The notes below the pieces were generated by a model. That model searched no databases. It had not been told where the DNA came from and saw only the letters and a program-made list of their open reading frames with translations. The translations under genes and the position numbers were made by a program. DNA of 23,909 nucleotides. Source: an uncultured Victivallales bacterium. Lineage in GTDB: Bacteria; Verrucomicrobiota; Lentisphaeria; Oligosphaerales; JAFGRS01. Below are positions 8,801-15,406 of the stretch, piece by piece (positions within the stretch are counted from its first letter, which is position 1; every line of letters begins with the position of its first letter). The stretch is from NCBI GenBank assembly GCA_903834675.1, contig CAILKC010000254.1, positions 1-23,909 of the forward strand, read 5' to 3'.

Positions 8801-9206
8801 CCCGAGCTTCCTCGGGCAACAGCCTGGTGATCTCGGCGTCCGTCACCGGGCCAAAGCGCTCCGGCGGAATGGCCACAGCCCCGGACAGCCACACGTCAGC
8901 ACCCTTCACCGCACGGTACACAACCGGCGCCTCGAGGGTGCCACTGTCCGCCGCCGTCAGAGTGAACGAGGCCGCCAGCGGATAGACGCCCGCCTGCACC
9001 CAGACCGTGACCCCGCCCGCCGGCAACGGCCCGGCCTGCTTCAACCCCCGAATCGCGTCACGGGCCTGCGCCAGCGTCGAAAACGGTTGCGCCGCGGTGC
9101 CCGCGCCAACAGCATTGCCGTCCGGAGCAACGTAGAGATCCACGCCCGCGGCCAGGGTCGCCACCAGAGCCACCAAAAGCGCCATCGATCGGGGCAGCAG
9201 TGTCAT
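5826..9206 (-). CDS. Secreted right-handed parallel beta-helix protein, GH141-like, with CBM9-like domain
   Basis: A 1126-residue secreted protein. Residues 1-21 form a signal peptide (ALLVALVATLAAG). LYVAPDGNAVGAGTAAQPF (from ~24) followed by STLAQARDAIR is the opening typical of GH141-like and related beta-helix enzymes. Residues ~335-565 are a right-handed parallel beta-helix with repeated short strand motifs (ITFDGIGFEGG, LRACEIRNVG, VVGCDIHHVG, VVNNHIYW, LANNLIHH, MEYNDIYW). Residues ~745-937 resemble a CBM9-like domain (IDGVISEWNSGEAYQ, LYVVFDNL, SDAVEVALS, AWTAELAIPFAAIGV). The C-terminal ~160 residues look like a jelly-roll module (LLNGGFEEVG, GMPTGWEPAG). The start is firm: AAGGAGG lies 6 bases before ATG 9206. 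It heads the leftward run with the small secreted protein and sulfatase. GH141 includes alpha-L-fucosidase and xylanase activities, so the substrate here is open; a lyase or other beta-helix hydrolase is the main alternative. Confidence 0.85.
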   Translation of the reverse strand: MTLLPRSMALLVALVATLAAGVDLYVAPDGNAVGAGTAAQPFSTLAQARDAIRGLKQAGPLPAGGVTVWVQAGVYPLAASFTLTAADSGTLEAPVVYRAVKGADVWLSGAVAIPPERFGPVTDAEITRLLPEEARAQVVQADLRAVGVPEDVKELPDKFSGFTGVDPLLMQVLCNGEWMTCARWPNEGFAKFEEIVDTGSGLRDYVAQSEKRFRPGVFRYAGERPARWNLDRGVWMLGYWARAYVCDVVRAGAIDTAKREITWKTPLAFGLDTWGANRWFAFNLIEELDTPGEWYVDRGKGILYFWPPASIGSCRVAVAGLPEPMVVFDRAENITFDGIGFEGGRQDAVVVKGGANVCLRACEIRNVGRHAVQLIGGKGHRVVGCDIHHVGYSGVIMTGGDRQTLEPAGFEVVNNHIYWTNRVKRTHASPINMNGVGMRLANNLIHHAPHSAVFYGGNDLIMEYNDIYWCHYETAEGGVFYAGYNWTFRGNEIRYNYIHHINDSLEGSPTDVRTVHLDDCVAGTAFRGNVVFRAGNGVAICGGPFNTVDNNLFIDCQVGAELETRGLAWWEWTRNPDGTVSGRDRRASHGFSTNNGLLNGLKSVPYDREPYTKYPHMADLLKVPDADLGAPWWCGITRNISINGAVKRVDRKVKPEWATIENNWDGPNDGDPGIVAPYEGDFRLKPNAPALAKTGFEPIPFERIGLVNDGTRRSWPVQAEPPPKDFKPAWLVRRELEKRMPLGLPVVTVRRAPAAVGIDGVISEWNSGEAYQAEILEGTALGSKAALPSTAWMGVDDTTLYVVFDNLVDPKADVVGGHTWGQSDAVEVALSVVEGDAPGPILIWRGYTDGQVETSDEAGAPKAKVEAALKGVRYACKLVAPGAWTAELAIPFAAIGVAPKTRNPRLLFSLAVRKVNGDHWVTWKKAPGGSWDVRRGGVLWLEPFGNIALSSSMPSQGNIHVMGKSGSAVPVLMKAVAGCEVATWENPVGCRVTAATGDLPADRWAPFSFTFTPEADGVVVLMLMGRGMRSSLDNALVPVWTYTDSVQVDGADLLNGGFEEVGAKGMPTGWEPAGAPLLVRDGTVAAAGASCVKTWHDGRMTQRLKVTAGRPVTVRCLVKGEPAAGK

Positions 9207-9273
9207 CGGAAACCTCCTTGACTCGATAGTTCGTTCGCTACGACATCTTCTGGAGAGACGCCTGGCCTCAGGC

Positions 9274-9546
9274 GAGCGCTGGCGGCCACTCTTCTGGAGA
9301 GGCGCCTGGCCTCAGTCCCATACCGCGCTGGCCGCCAGGCCAAGCTTTGGACTGCCGGTGGCTCGACACCGCTTTGCCCGGGACCCGGCGCCAGGGGGAA
9401 AAGCTGCGTCAAGCCGCAGGCACTCCAAAGAGTCCCGTGTCCCCCGGGACTCAGTCCCATACCGCGCCGACCGCGAGCCGCGGCCGCTCCATTCCCCTGG
9501 AGAGACGCCTGGCCCCAGGCGAGCGCTGGAGCCCACCGCATCTCCA
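9274..9546. repeat. Direct repeat copy A (273 bp) upstream of the toxin-antitoxin pair
   Basis: Matches 10498-10770 at a constant offset of 1224 with no gaps and eight mismatches by eye, about 97% identity. The element is internally repetitive: CTGGAGAGACGCCTGGCC recurs near its start and end, and AGTCCCATACCGCGC occurs twice. It carries small palindromes such as GCCTG-gcct-CAGGC and CGGTG-GCTCGA-CACCG. A further partial module lies outside it at about 9247-9282. Together they fill most of the 452 bases between the GH141-like gene (start 9206) and the antitoxin gene (9659). It has no coding character, and the short frames through it translate into Arg/Pro-rich sequence. Confidence 0.9.
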
Positions 9547-9621
9547 GCCCCCTTGGGACCACCCGGGCTGCGGCCGCCAGCCGTGACCAATATACGCCAG
9601 GTCGCGTAGAAACGGGCGAAA

Positions 9622-9641
9622 TGTTACATTATGTTGTGACA
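9622..9641. promoter_or_regulatory. Candidate operator of the toxin-antitoxin operon
   Basis: TGTTACA (9622-9628) and TGTGACA (9635-9641) form an inverted repeat matching at six of seven positions with a 6-base spacer. It sits in an AT-rich island 17 bases before the antitoxin start, just ahead of the AAAAGGAG ribosome site (9641-9648). Antitoxins of this kind usually repress their own promoter, so this is a plausible binding site. No clear promoter boxes were assigned. Confidence 0.4.
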
Positions 9642-9658
9642 AAAGGAGCCGCGCGGCG

Positions 9659-9994
9659 ATGAACAAGGATATGGATGTCTTCACGGCACGAGACCTGCGG
9701 ACCCGTTCCAGCGAGTTGATCCGGAACGCCGAGCAGGGGCAGCTTGGGATGATCACGAAACGAGGCCGACCGGCCGCGCTGACGATTCCCTTCGACCGCC
9801 GCCTGGTGGAGCTCGGCTTGGCCGTCGACCTGGCGTTGGGGCTCTTCGAACGGAAGCTGGTAACCATGGCCAAGGCCGCCAGGATCGCCGGTATGACGCT
9901 TGATGCTTTTATGGACCTGCTCGCGCAGACCGGCCTGACCGCGGTGGACTACCCCGTCGAGGACTTGGCCCGGGAGATGGAGATCACCCTCTGA
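9659..9994 (+). CDS. Antitoxin: Phd/YefM-like N-terminus fused to UPF0175-like C-terminus
   Basis: A 111-residue protein. Residues 5-46 (MDVFTARDLRTRSSELI, then ITKRGRPAALTIPFD) read as a Phd/YefM DNA-binding antitoxin fold. Residues ~62-111 (LFERKLVTMAKAARIAGMTL, LLAQTGLTAVDYPVEDLA) match the UPF0175 family, which is normally a free-standing partner of DUF3368 toxins. The expected role is to neutralise the downstream toxin through its C-terminal half and repress the operon through its N-terminal half (from family knowledge). ATG 9659 is preferred, with AGGAG 10 bases upstream; an in-frame ATG at 9671 is possible. Its TGA stop overlaps the toxin ATG by one base (TGATG), implying translational coupling. 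The pair sits between two near-identical direct repeats. Confidence 0.88.
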   Translation: MNKDMDVFTARDLRTRSSELIRNAEQGQLGMITKRGRPAALTIPFDRRLVELGLAVDLALGLFERKLVTMAKAARIAGMTLDAFMDLLAQTGLTAVDYPVEDLAREMEITL

Positions 9995-10494
9995 TGCGGC
10001 TCATTGTCGCAGATGCCGGGCCTCTCATTGCCCTGTCGCGCATCCGGCGTTTGGGGGTCTTGCCGCATCTGTTCGAGGAAGTCGTGATCCCGACCATCGT
10101 CGTGACTGAGTTGCGCCTTGGCCAAGCACGCGACGGGGTGGGCGAACTGGCGGCGGCAGTGGCGCTGGGCACGTGGCTGCGGAGTCTGGCGCCGAGGGAA
10201 GGTCGGCCCATCGCCGGCCTCGACGACGGCGAAAGCGCCGCCATCCACCTGGCGGAGCAACTGCGCTGTCCGCTACTTGTAGATGAGCGGCGGGGACGCG
10301 CGGTCGCAGCCAGACGTGGCATCGTGGTCCTGGGAACCGGACGCATCCTGGTCGAGGCGAAACGGCGGGGGCTCATCGCCGTTGTCGCCGCTGAGCTTAC
10401 CGCGTTTCGCACGGTCGGTTACCGGCTGAGCGACGCTCTCTGCCAGCAGATTCTGCTCCTGGCGGAAGAGGCAGACAGCCGCAACGATGGCTGA
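9994..10494 (+). CDS. DUF3368 PIN-like toxin (VapC-like putative ribonuclease)
   Basis: A 166-residue protein of the DUF3368 family, a PIN-domain relative found beside UPF0175 antitoxins. It has VADAGPLIALSRI at the N-terminus (D7), IVVTELRLG (E39), GLDDGESAAIHLAE (D78 and E80) and LLVDERRGR (D97), the acidic residues expected of a PIN metal site. The C-terminal part (VVLGTGRILVEAKRRGLI and YRLSDALCQQILLLAEE) is the usual DUF3368 ending. PIN toxins of this type cleave RNA when the antitoxin is degraded; the RNA target cannot be told from sequence. It overlaps the antitoxin stop by one base and has no separate ribosome site. Its stop lies 3 bases before direct repeat copy B. Length and motifs are intact, so the toxin is likely functional. 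Confidence 0.9.
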   Translation: MRLIVADAGPLIALSRIRRLGVLPHLFEEVVIPTIVVTELRLGQARDGVGELAAAVALGTWLRSLAPREGRPIAGLDDGESAAIHLAEQLRCPLLVDERRGRAVAARRGIVVLGTGRILVEAKRRGLIAVVAAELTAFRTVGYRLSDALCQQILLLAEEADSRNDG

Positions 10495-10497
10495 TCC

Positions 10498-10770
10498 GAG
10501 CGCTGGAGCCCACTCTTCTGGAGAGACGCCTGGCCTCAGCCCCATACCGCGCTGGCCGCCAGGCCAAGCTTTGGACTGCCGGTGGCTTGACACCGCTTTG
10601 CCCGGGACCCGGCGCCAGGGGGAAAAGCTGCGTCAAGCCGCAGGCACTCCAAAGAGTCCCGTGTCCCCCGGGACTCAGTCCCATACCGCGCCGGCCGCGA
10701 GCCGCGGCCGCTCCATTCCCCTGGAGAGACGCCTGGCCTCAGGCGAGCGGTGGAGCCCACCGCATCTCCA
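10498..10770. repeat. Direct repeat copy B (273 bp) downstream of the toxin-antitoxin pair
   Basis: Second copy of the element at 9274-9546, same orientation, beginning 3 bases after the toxin stop codon. Eight mismatches were seen by eye, spread along the length. Its last 24 bases form most of the first unit of the 34-bp tandem array. With that array it fills the whole gap between the toxin and the 3' end of the oxidoreductase gene. Confidence 0.9.
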
Positions 10771-10838
10771 CCAAACCGCAGCGGTGGAGCCCACCGCATC
10801 TCCACCAAACCGCAGCGGTGGAGCCCACCGCCTCTCCA
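10747..10838. repeat. 34-bp tandem repeat, 2.7 units, palindromic
   Basis: Units at 10747-10780, 10781-10814 and a partial 10815-10838. The first two are identical; the third ends CCTCTCCA instead of CATCTCCA. Each unit opens with a perfect hairpin, GCGGTGG-AGC-CCACCGC. The array ends 4 bases before the stop codon of the convergent-side oxidoreductase gene, so it could act as a hairpin-rich transcript end there (inference). No T-run follows on either strand. Confidence 0.9.
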
Positions 10839-10842
10839 GCGC

Positions 10843-11883
10843 TCAGACCTTCCGTGCCCGCCCGTCGCGCGCCGAGGCATACGCCTTCTCGGTCAACTGC
10901 ATGATGCGCACCGCATTCTCCCCGCCGTTGATGGCTGGGGCGGTGCCCTTCAGGATGCAGTCGGCGAAGTACGCACACTCCGCCGTGTAGGGGTTCACGG
11001 CCGCGAACGGCAGCGGCTGGAAACAGCGCGCCACATCCTTGCTCTGCGTGGCGTCATAGGCCGCATTCCCGAGACCGAAGATGCCCTCCATCTGGCCGCC
11101 CTGGCTCTGACCGATCGTCCCTTCACTAAAGATGCTTCCCTGCGACCCGTACACCTCCAGCCGCGTGCGGCTCGCCTCGTCCGGCACGCAGAAGAATGTA
11201 TCCACCGTGGCATGGCCCCCATCCGCCAACTCCAGCAGCGTCGTGGCGGCATCCTCGCTGCGGTAGTCCTGCACCAGATTGCCGGTGAAAGCGACCACCC
11301 GCCGGATGGGACCCGCGAAATAGTCCAGCAGGTCGTAGAGGTGCGTGGCCATGTCGATGAGCGAACCCCCGCCACCCTGGGCTGGGTCCTGCCGCCAGGC
11401 GCCGACCATGGGCGGATACCAGCACGATAGCTGCGCCCGAATGTAGGTGATCTTCCCCAGCCGCCCCTCGTCAATCAGCCGCTTGATCGCCTGGTGCGCC
11501 CCGTGGAACTTCATCATGTAGCCTTCCTGCAAGAAGACCTTCTGCCGCCGACACACCGCCACGGCCTCCTTCGCCTCGGCTGAGGTCAGCGTCAGCGGCT
11601 TTTCGCAAAGGATGTGCTTGCCCGCCGCGGCACAAGCCTTGATCTGCTCCAGGTGCAGATAGACCGGGCTGGCGATGTACACCGCCTGGATCGCCGGGTC
11701 CGCCAGGAGCTGTTCCACCGTGCCGTAGGCCTTGCCGACGCCGAACTGCGCCGCGATCTCGCCGATCTTGGCCACATCCATCACCGCCTCAAGCTGGAGG
11801 TTCGGCGCCGCCATCATCCCCGGAATCGTCTTGCGCCGGGCAATGCCGCCAGCGCCGATCACGCCAAATCTCACCTTCGTCAT
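10843..11883 (-). CDS. Gfo/Idh/MocA family NAD(P)-dependent oxidoreductase
   Basis: A 346-residue sugar dehydrogenase-type protein. The N-terminal Rossmann fold shows FGVIGAGGIA (GxGxxA at ~10-15) for NAD(P) binding and HILCEKPLTL with the family EKP motif at 94-96. The second half is the alpha/beta substrate-binding domain, with GGGSLIDMATHLYDLLDYF holding the usual D and H residues near the active site. Family members oxidise or reduce sugars, inositols or amino sugars at a ring hydroxyl; the substrate is not evident. ATG 11883 has GGGAGAG upstream. It follows the aminotransferase gene by 19 bases on the same strand, so the two probably act on the same sugar as a 3-keto-sugar and amination pair, as in deoxyamino-sugar pathways (inference). 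The 3' end abuts the tandem repeat. Confidence 0.93.
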   Translation of the reverse strand: MTKVRFGVIGAGGIARRKTIPGMMAAPNLQLEAVMDVAKIGEIAAQFGVGKAYGTVEQLLADPAIQAVYIASPVYLHLEQIKACAAAGKHILCEKPLTLTSAEAKEAVAVCRRQKVFLQEGYMMKFHGAHQAIKRLIDEGRLGKITYIRAQLSCWYPPMVGAWRQDPAQGGGGSLIDMATHLYDLLDYFAGPIRRVVAFTGNLVQDYRSEDAATTLLELADGGHATVDTFFCVPDEASRTRLEVYGSQGSIFSEGTIGQSQGGQMEGIFGLGNAAYDATQSKDVARCFQPLPFAAVNPYTAECAYFADCILKGTAPAINGGENAVRIMQLTEKAYASARDGRARKV

Positions 11884-11902
11884 GGCGCATCTCTCCCTGT
11901 GC

Positions 11903-13174
11903 TTACTTCCCGTACGCCTTGATCACCTTCACCACCGCCGCGGCAATCTGCTCCATATCCTGCTCCGTGTAGGTCGGGTAGGCGAAGCAGGTGAACGTGC
12001 TCTTCTCATGCCACAACGCATTCGGCACCTCGACCTGGCTGTAATCCGCGCTGGCCGGCGTGGTGTACTCCTCTGAGGTGAACGGGAAACCGTTGCTCCC
12101 GAAAGCATTGTGCTTGGTGAAGGCGCCTTCGGTGTGACACTGCGGCCAGAATACCTTCCAGCACGGCGCGCCTTCGGCTCCGGCCGCCTTGACGAACTGC
12201 TTGATGTCGCAGTTCATGCGCTCCATGTCCAGGCTGAACGCCAGCACGTACCAGCCATTGCGGCGCTCCGGCGTGTCAATCGGCACGAACTTGATCTGCG
12301 GCAGACCCTTGAGCGCCTCCACCAGAATCCTCGCGTTGCGCCGCCGCGCCGGCATGTTCCACGTGTCCATGCGCTCCAGCTCGGCCAGCCCGATGGCGCT
12401 CTGCATCTCGGTCATGCGGTAGTTCCAGCCCACCCGGTTGTGAATGTAGGGCAGCTTCTGCTCCAACTCGAGCAGGTTCAGGCGCTCCTTGACGTCGTAA
12501 CCGTGGTCGCGGAAGCTGCGCGCGTCCCAGGCCAGCTCCTCATTGTCGGTGGTGATCATGCCACCCTCGCCGCCCGTGGTGAAGGTCTTGTTCTGGCAGA
12601 AGCTGCAAGCGGCCATATGCCCCCACGTCCCGGTCTTGCGACCCTTATACTCGCCGCCGAAGGCCTCAGCGTTATCCTCGATCACCACCAACTTGTGGCG
12701 CTTGGCAAAGGCCAGAATCTTGTCCAGATCGCAGACGTTGCCGTAGAGATGCACCGGAATGATCGCCTTGGTGCGCGCGGTCACCAGCTTCTCCGCCGAC
12801 TCCAGGCTGATGCAGTGATCGTCAAGGTTCACATCCGCAAAACGCGGGATCGCCCCCGCCTGCACCACCGAGAAACTGGTGGCGATGAAGGTGTAGCTCG
12901 GCACGATGACCTCATCCCCCGGACCGATGCCCAACGTCGCCAGCGCCACGTGCAGCGCACTCGTGCCACTGTTGACGCTGATCGCAAACTTGCTGCCCTG
13001 CCAGGCCGCGAACCTGCGTTCAAACTCCATCCCCTTCGGACCGGTCCAGTAGTTGACCTTGCCGCTGCGCATGACCTCCTCAACCGCCTTGATGGCCTTC
13101 TCGTCGAACTTCGGCCACCCCACCAGCTTGTTGGTCACTGCCTTCGGTCCGCCCTCGATCGCCAGCTTTGCCAT
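11903..13174 (-). CDS. DegT/DnrJ/EryC1/StrS family PLP-dependent aminotransferase
   Basis: A 423-residue fold type I aminotransferase. SVNSGTSALHVALATLGIGP (phosphate-binding region), VIEDNAEAFGGEYKG with D167 contacting the pyridine nitrogen, and CSFCQNKTFTTGGEGG with the Schiff-base lysine K196 are all present. The N-terminus MAKLAIEGGPKAV is like that of the AHBA-synthase-like subgroup, which in PVC bacteria commonly sits beside Gfo/Idh/MocA genes. The reaction is expected to be amination of a keto-sugar or keto-cyclitol using Gln or Glu; the acceptor is unknown. ATG 13174 has GGAGG about 7 bases upstream. It lies 105 bases downstream of the MFS gene and 19 bases upstream of the oxidoreductase, all on the minus strand, so one transcript is likely. 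Confidence 0.93.
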   Translation of the reverse strand: MAKLAIEGGPKAVTNKLVGWPKFDEKAIKAVEEVMRSGKVNYWTGPKGMEFERRFAAWQGSKFAISVNSGTSALHVALATLGIGPGDEVIVPSYTFIATSFSVVQAGAIPRFADVNLDDHCISLESAEKLVTARTKAIIPVHLYGNVCDLDKILAFAKRHKLVVIEDNAEAFGGEYKGRKTGTWGHMAACSFCQNKTFTTGGEGGMITTDNEELAWDARSFRDHGYDVKERLNLLELEQKLPYIHNRVGWNYRMTEMQSAIGLAELERMDTWNMPARRRNARILVEALKGLPQIKFVPIDTPERRNGWYVLAFSLDMERMNCDIKQFVKAAGAEGAPCWKVFWPQCHTEGAFTKHNAFGSNGFPFTSEEYTTPASADYSQVEVPNALWHEKSTFTCFAYPTYTEQDMEQIAAAVVKVIKAYGK

Positions 13175-13279
13175 GGCCTACCTCCGTGTCTGCCTGCAAC
13201 TCATTGGCAGGACCGCCTCATGCGCCCCTGCCCTGACTCCGCCCGAACTACACCTGGACGTGCCCGCTGTGCCCACGCC

Positions 13280-14491
13280 TCAAGACCCAACGACCGCCGC
13301 CGCGGCGGCCGCGGGCGCCGCATCACCCGACCCCTGCCCCAGCGCTGGCACCCGCAGCGCCACCAGCACACTCAGCGCCGCCGCGAAAGTGCCAGCCAGA
13401 AACGTCCAGCGCGGCCCCAGCGTCACCCACAGCACTCCGCCAACCACCGGCATCGCCACCGCCGCCGCGTGATTGAAGGCCACCCCCATGCTGAGGGTCG
13501 GCGTACGCTCCACGGCTGGCACCAGACGGTTCACATACGTGTTCAGCGCCATGCCAAACACGAAGAAAGAACTGTCTACCACGAACAACACATACAGCAG
13601 ATGCGGCACGTCCACGAAGGCATAGCCGACGAAGAACGCGGTAAGACAGGCGTAGTAGAAGATGAGAATACGGCGCTCGCCGACCCGGTCAATGAGCCGA
13701 CCCACCGCCGGACCAGTTACACAACCGACAATCTGCACGATGCCGTTCAGCATGAGGATAGTGGTCAGCGGCGTGTGGTACTTCTGCACCAGCAAGAAAG
13801 GCGCAAAACAGATGAAAATCTGCTTCCGCCAGCCCTCCAGGAAGCAGAGCACGTAGTAGAGCCCGTAGCGGCGGCGGAGCACCAGCCGCGGCCCCTCCGT
13901 GCGGATCCCCCGCGGGATGCCCAGGCAAAAGGCCGCAGCCAACAGCCCCGCCCCAGCCGCCGCATAGTACAACGGCCGGATCGGGATCCCTAGACGCGTC
14001 GCCACATACCCCGTCGCCAGCCCGGCGAAGAAACCAGCCGCCCCGGCCGACTGGACCTGCCCCAGCCGCAGGCCCACCCGCCCAGGTTCCGCCAACCCCA
14101 TCGCCAGCGACGCCGGCAACGGCATCCACACGTGCAGCCCCTGACTCCAGACCAGGCTCGCCACCACCACCCAATAAAAGTCCGGCACCAAGGCGTAACC
14201 GCCGATCCCCACCGCAAACAACGCCAGCATCCCGGCGCCCACCAACGGCTCCGCAAACCCCGCCAACAGCGCCAGGACCCCCAACGCCCAAATCCCGCAA
14301 CTCTCTCGAAAAGCCTCCAATATCCCAAGCTGCGCACCGGAAAAACCGAGATCCTGAGACAGAAAGTTCGCGTTCATCCCCATCTGCAACGCCAGACTGA
14401 AGCCGACCGCCGCCACCGCACCACCCAGAAAAAGCCGCCCGCGACGACGGTCGCCCTCCACCGACGTACTCTCCGCGCTCAAACTGCCCAT
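13280..14491 (-). CDS. Major facilitator superfamily transporter
   Basis: A 403-residue integral membrane protein with about 12 hydrophobic segments, such as LFLGGAVAAVGFSLAL, IWALGVLALLAGFA, IGGYALVPDFYWVVVASLVW and FFAGLATGYVATRL. A charged cytoplasmic loop (IRTEGPRLVLRRRYG) lies in the middle. GRLIDRVGERRILIFYYA matches the MFS signature loop between helices. The C-terminal tail is unusually Ala-rich (DAAPAAAAAAVV). ATG 14491 is preferred because GAGG lies 9 bases upstream; a GTG at 14506 in frame would add five residues. The cargo is not predictable; the aminotransferase and oxidoreductase downstream suggest a sugar or sugar derivative (inference). Confidence 0.88.
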   Translation of the reverse strand: MGSLSAESTSVEGDRRRGRLFLGGAVAAVGFSLALQMGMNANFLSQDLGFSGAQLGILEAFRESCGIWALGVLALLAGFAEPLVGAGMLALFAVGIGGYALVPDFYWVVVASLVWSQGLHVWMPLPASLAMGLAEPGRVGLRLGQVQSAGAAGFFAGLATGYVATRLGIPIRPLYYAAAGAGLLAAAFCLGIPRGIRTEGPRLVLRRRYGLYYVLCFLEGWRKQIFICFAPFLLVQKYHTPLTTILMLNGIVQIVGCVTGPAVGRLIDRVGERRILIFYYACLTAFFVGYAFVDVPHLLYVLFVVDSSFFVFGMALNTYVNRLVPAVERTPTLSMGVAFNHAAAVAMPVVGGVLWVTLGPRWTFLAGTFAAALSVLVALRVPALGQGSGDAAPAAAAAAVVGS

Positions 14492-14867
14492 GGGTGCAAG
14501 CCTCACAGCCCGTCCGTAACCATAATAGAGGCCCTAAGATAGACGCCCATCCCGCCCTGTCGACCACCCCATGCACGACCGAGGCTCTTGCCGAACCCTC
14601 GGCTCACCCGCATCTCGCCTGGAGCCGGCGGTCCGCTCGGGCGTAGCCAGGGCTTCCGCCGTATCTGGGGTACCGCGAACCCGCCCCGAACGCACAACGA
14701 CATCGCGGGCTCCAAAGCTCTCCGCGGCGTTCTCTCGCGCCCCCGGCGCGCCCGCTGACCGCTTCCACCCACCACCCCACACACCCCAATTCATCAGCGC
14801 TACGTGCGCCTGCGCTTGACTTCAGTCGCCTCGACCTTAGGTTACAACTTCGCATCCAGCCTTCCGT
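14492..14867. other. Divergent non-coding region between MFS gene and tRNA-Arg
   Basis: No gene is supported. Open frames here are short, Arg/Pro-rich and on both strands. The segment 14575-14690 is GC-rich, with short palindromic stretches (such as GAGCCGGCGGTCCGCTC), and resembles the interspersed repeats elsewhere, but no second copy is visible. The left end should hold the promoter of the leftward MFS operon; only a TATTAT-like box (minus strand, 14522-14527) is seen, without a good partner. The right end holds the tRNA promoter candidate. Confidence 0.5.
14816..14843 (+). promoter_or_regulatory. Candidate promoter of tRNA-Arg
   Basis: TTGACT (14816-14821) is five of six to the -35 consensus. 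It is followed after 16 bases by TAGGTT (14838-14843), a weak -10 (three of six). Transcription would start about 18 bases before the tRNA, a normal distance. The -10 assignment is uncertain. Confidence 0.4.
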
Positions 14868-14944
14868 GTGCCCGTAGCTCAGTTGGATAGAGCGTCTGCC
14901 TCCGAAGCAGAAGGTCGCTGGTTCGACCCCAGTCGGGCACGCCA
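14868..14944 (+). tRNA. tRNA-Arg (anticodon CCG)
   Basis: A complete cloverleaf of 77 bases including an encoded CCA end. The acceptor arms GTGCCCG and CGGGCAC pair fully; the D arm contains AGCTCAGTTGGATAGAGC. The anticodon stem TCTGC/GCAGA encloses the loop CTCCGAA, giving anticodon CCG, which reads CGG (Arg). The T arm is CTGGTTCGACCCCAG, and the discriminator base is G. It reads CGG codons, which are common in this GC-rich DNA. Its 3' end is the left border of the apparent defence island. Confidence 0.97.
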
Positions 14945-15040
14945 CACTTCCCCCCTCAGCCTCAACCACTTACGCACGAGTACTCACGTGCTTGGTAGCT
15001 CCTGATACCCCCTGGTATTTCCTGGTTTTTCGAGGCCATT

Positions 15041-15062
15041 TGGTACCAATTTTGGCACCAAT
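15041..15062. repeat. Two tandem TTGG(T/C)ACCAA boxes
   Basis: TTGGTACCAA (15041-15050, a perfect palindrome) and TTGGCACCAA (15053-15062) lie 12 bases apart start to start. Related boxes occur at 15252-15259 (TTGGACCA) and 15275-15283 (TGGCACCAA). The array begins about 100 bases downstream of the tRNA. It could be protein-binding sites of an integrase or regulator; this is inference. Confidence 0.4.
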
Positions 15063-15388
15063 GATTTTGAGGCTAAATCGCCCCGTTCTGAGCACGCCTA
15101 CTCGGGATGTTCCCAGCCTCTGTTCCGGCACGTCCGCGTCATCACACCCGCGCGGCACTCTTGGTGGCCGGCGGCAGCGGTTGCCGCCAGGCACGACTCC
15201 TATACCCACCGCGACCCCCGCCCCGATTCCTTCACGGATTCTCGGGTATTATTGGACCACCCCCTACTGCGAAGTGGCACCAATATGCGCTGGATCACTC
15301 GCATCCTTTATATGATGCGCAGCCTTGCACGCATCTCCGCGGACCCCACTTCAGGCATCACCACAGGAAAAACGCGACCAATGCGGTT

Positions 15389-15406
15389 GCGTATCTCAAA
15401 ATACGC
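15389..15406. promoter_or_regulatory. Inverted repeat upstream of the 325-residue gene
   Basis: GCGTAT (15389-15394) and ATACGC (15401-15406) are perfect inverted arms with a 6-base spacer, 43 bases before the start codon. TGATAAT at 15426-15432 could be a -10 box close downstream, which would make this a candidate operator. No convincing -35 was found. Confidence 0.35.

Noticed and set aside
7359..9221. 620-codon plus-strand open frame opposite the GH141-like gene
   Set aside because: His/Arg/Pro-rich translation without motifs, no ribosome site, and the minus strand encodes a clear protein with signal peptide and beta-helix repeats.
9274..10770. Possible insertion sequence or composite transposon
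   Set aside because: The flanking repeats encode no transposase and lack clear terminal inverted repeats or target duplications.
10747..10838. Possible CRISPR array
   Set aside because: The 34-bp units are directly abutting without unique spacers, so this is a tandem repeat.
12110..13993. 627-codon plus-strand open frame opposite the aminotransferase and MFS genes
   Set aside because: It spans two unrelated minus-strand genes and the gap between them; composition is Arg/His-rich with no domain.
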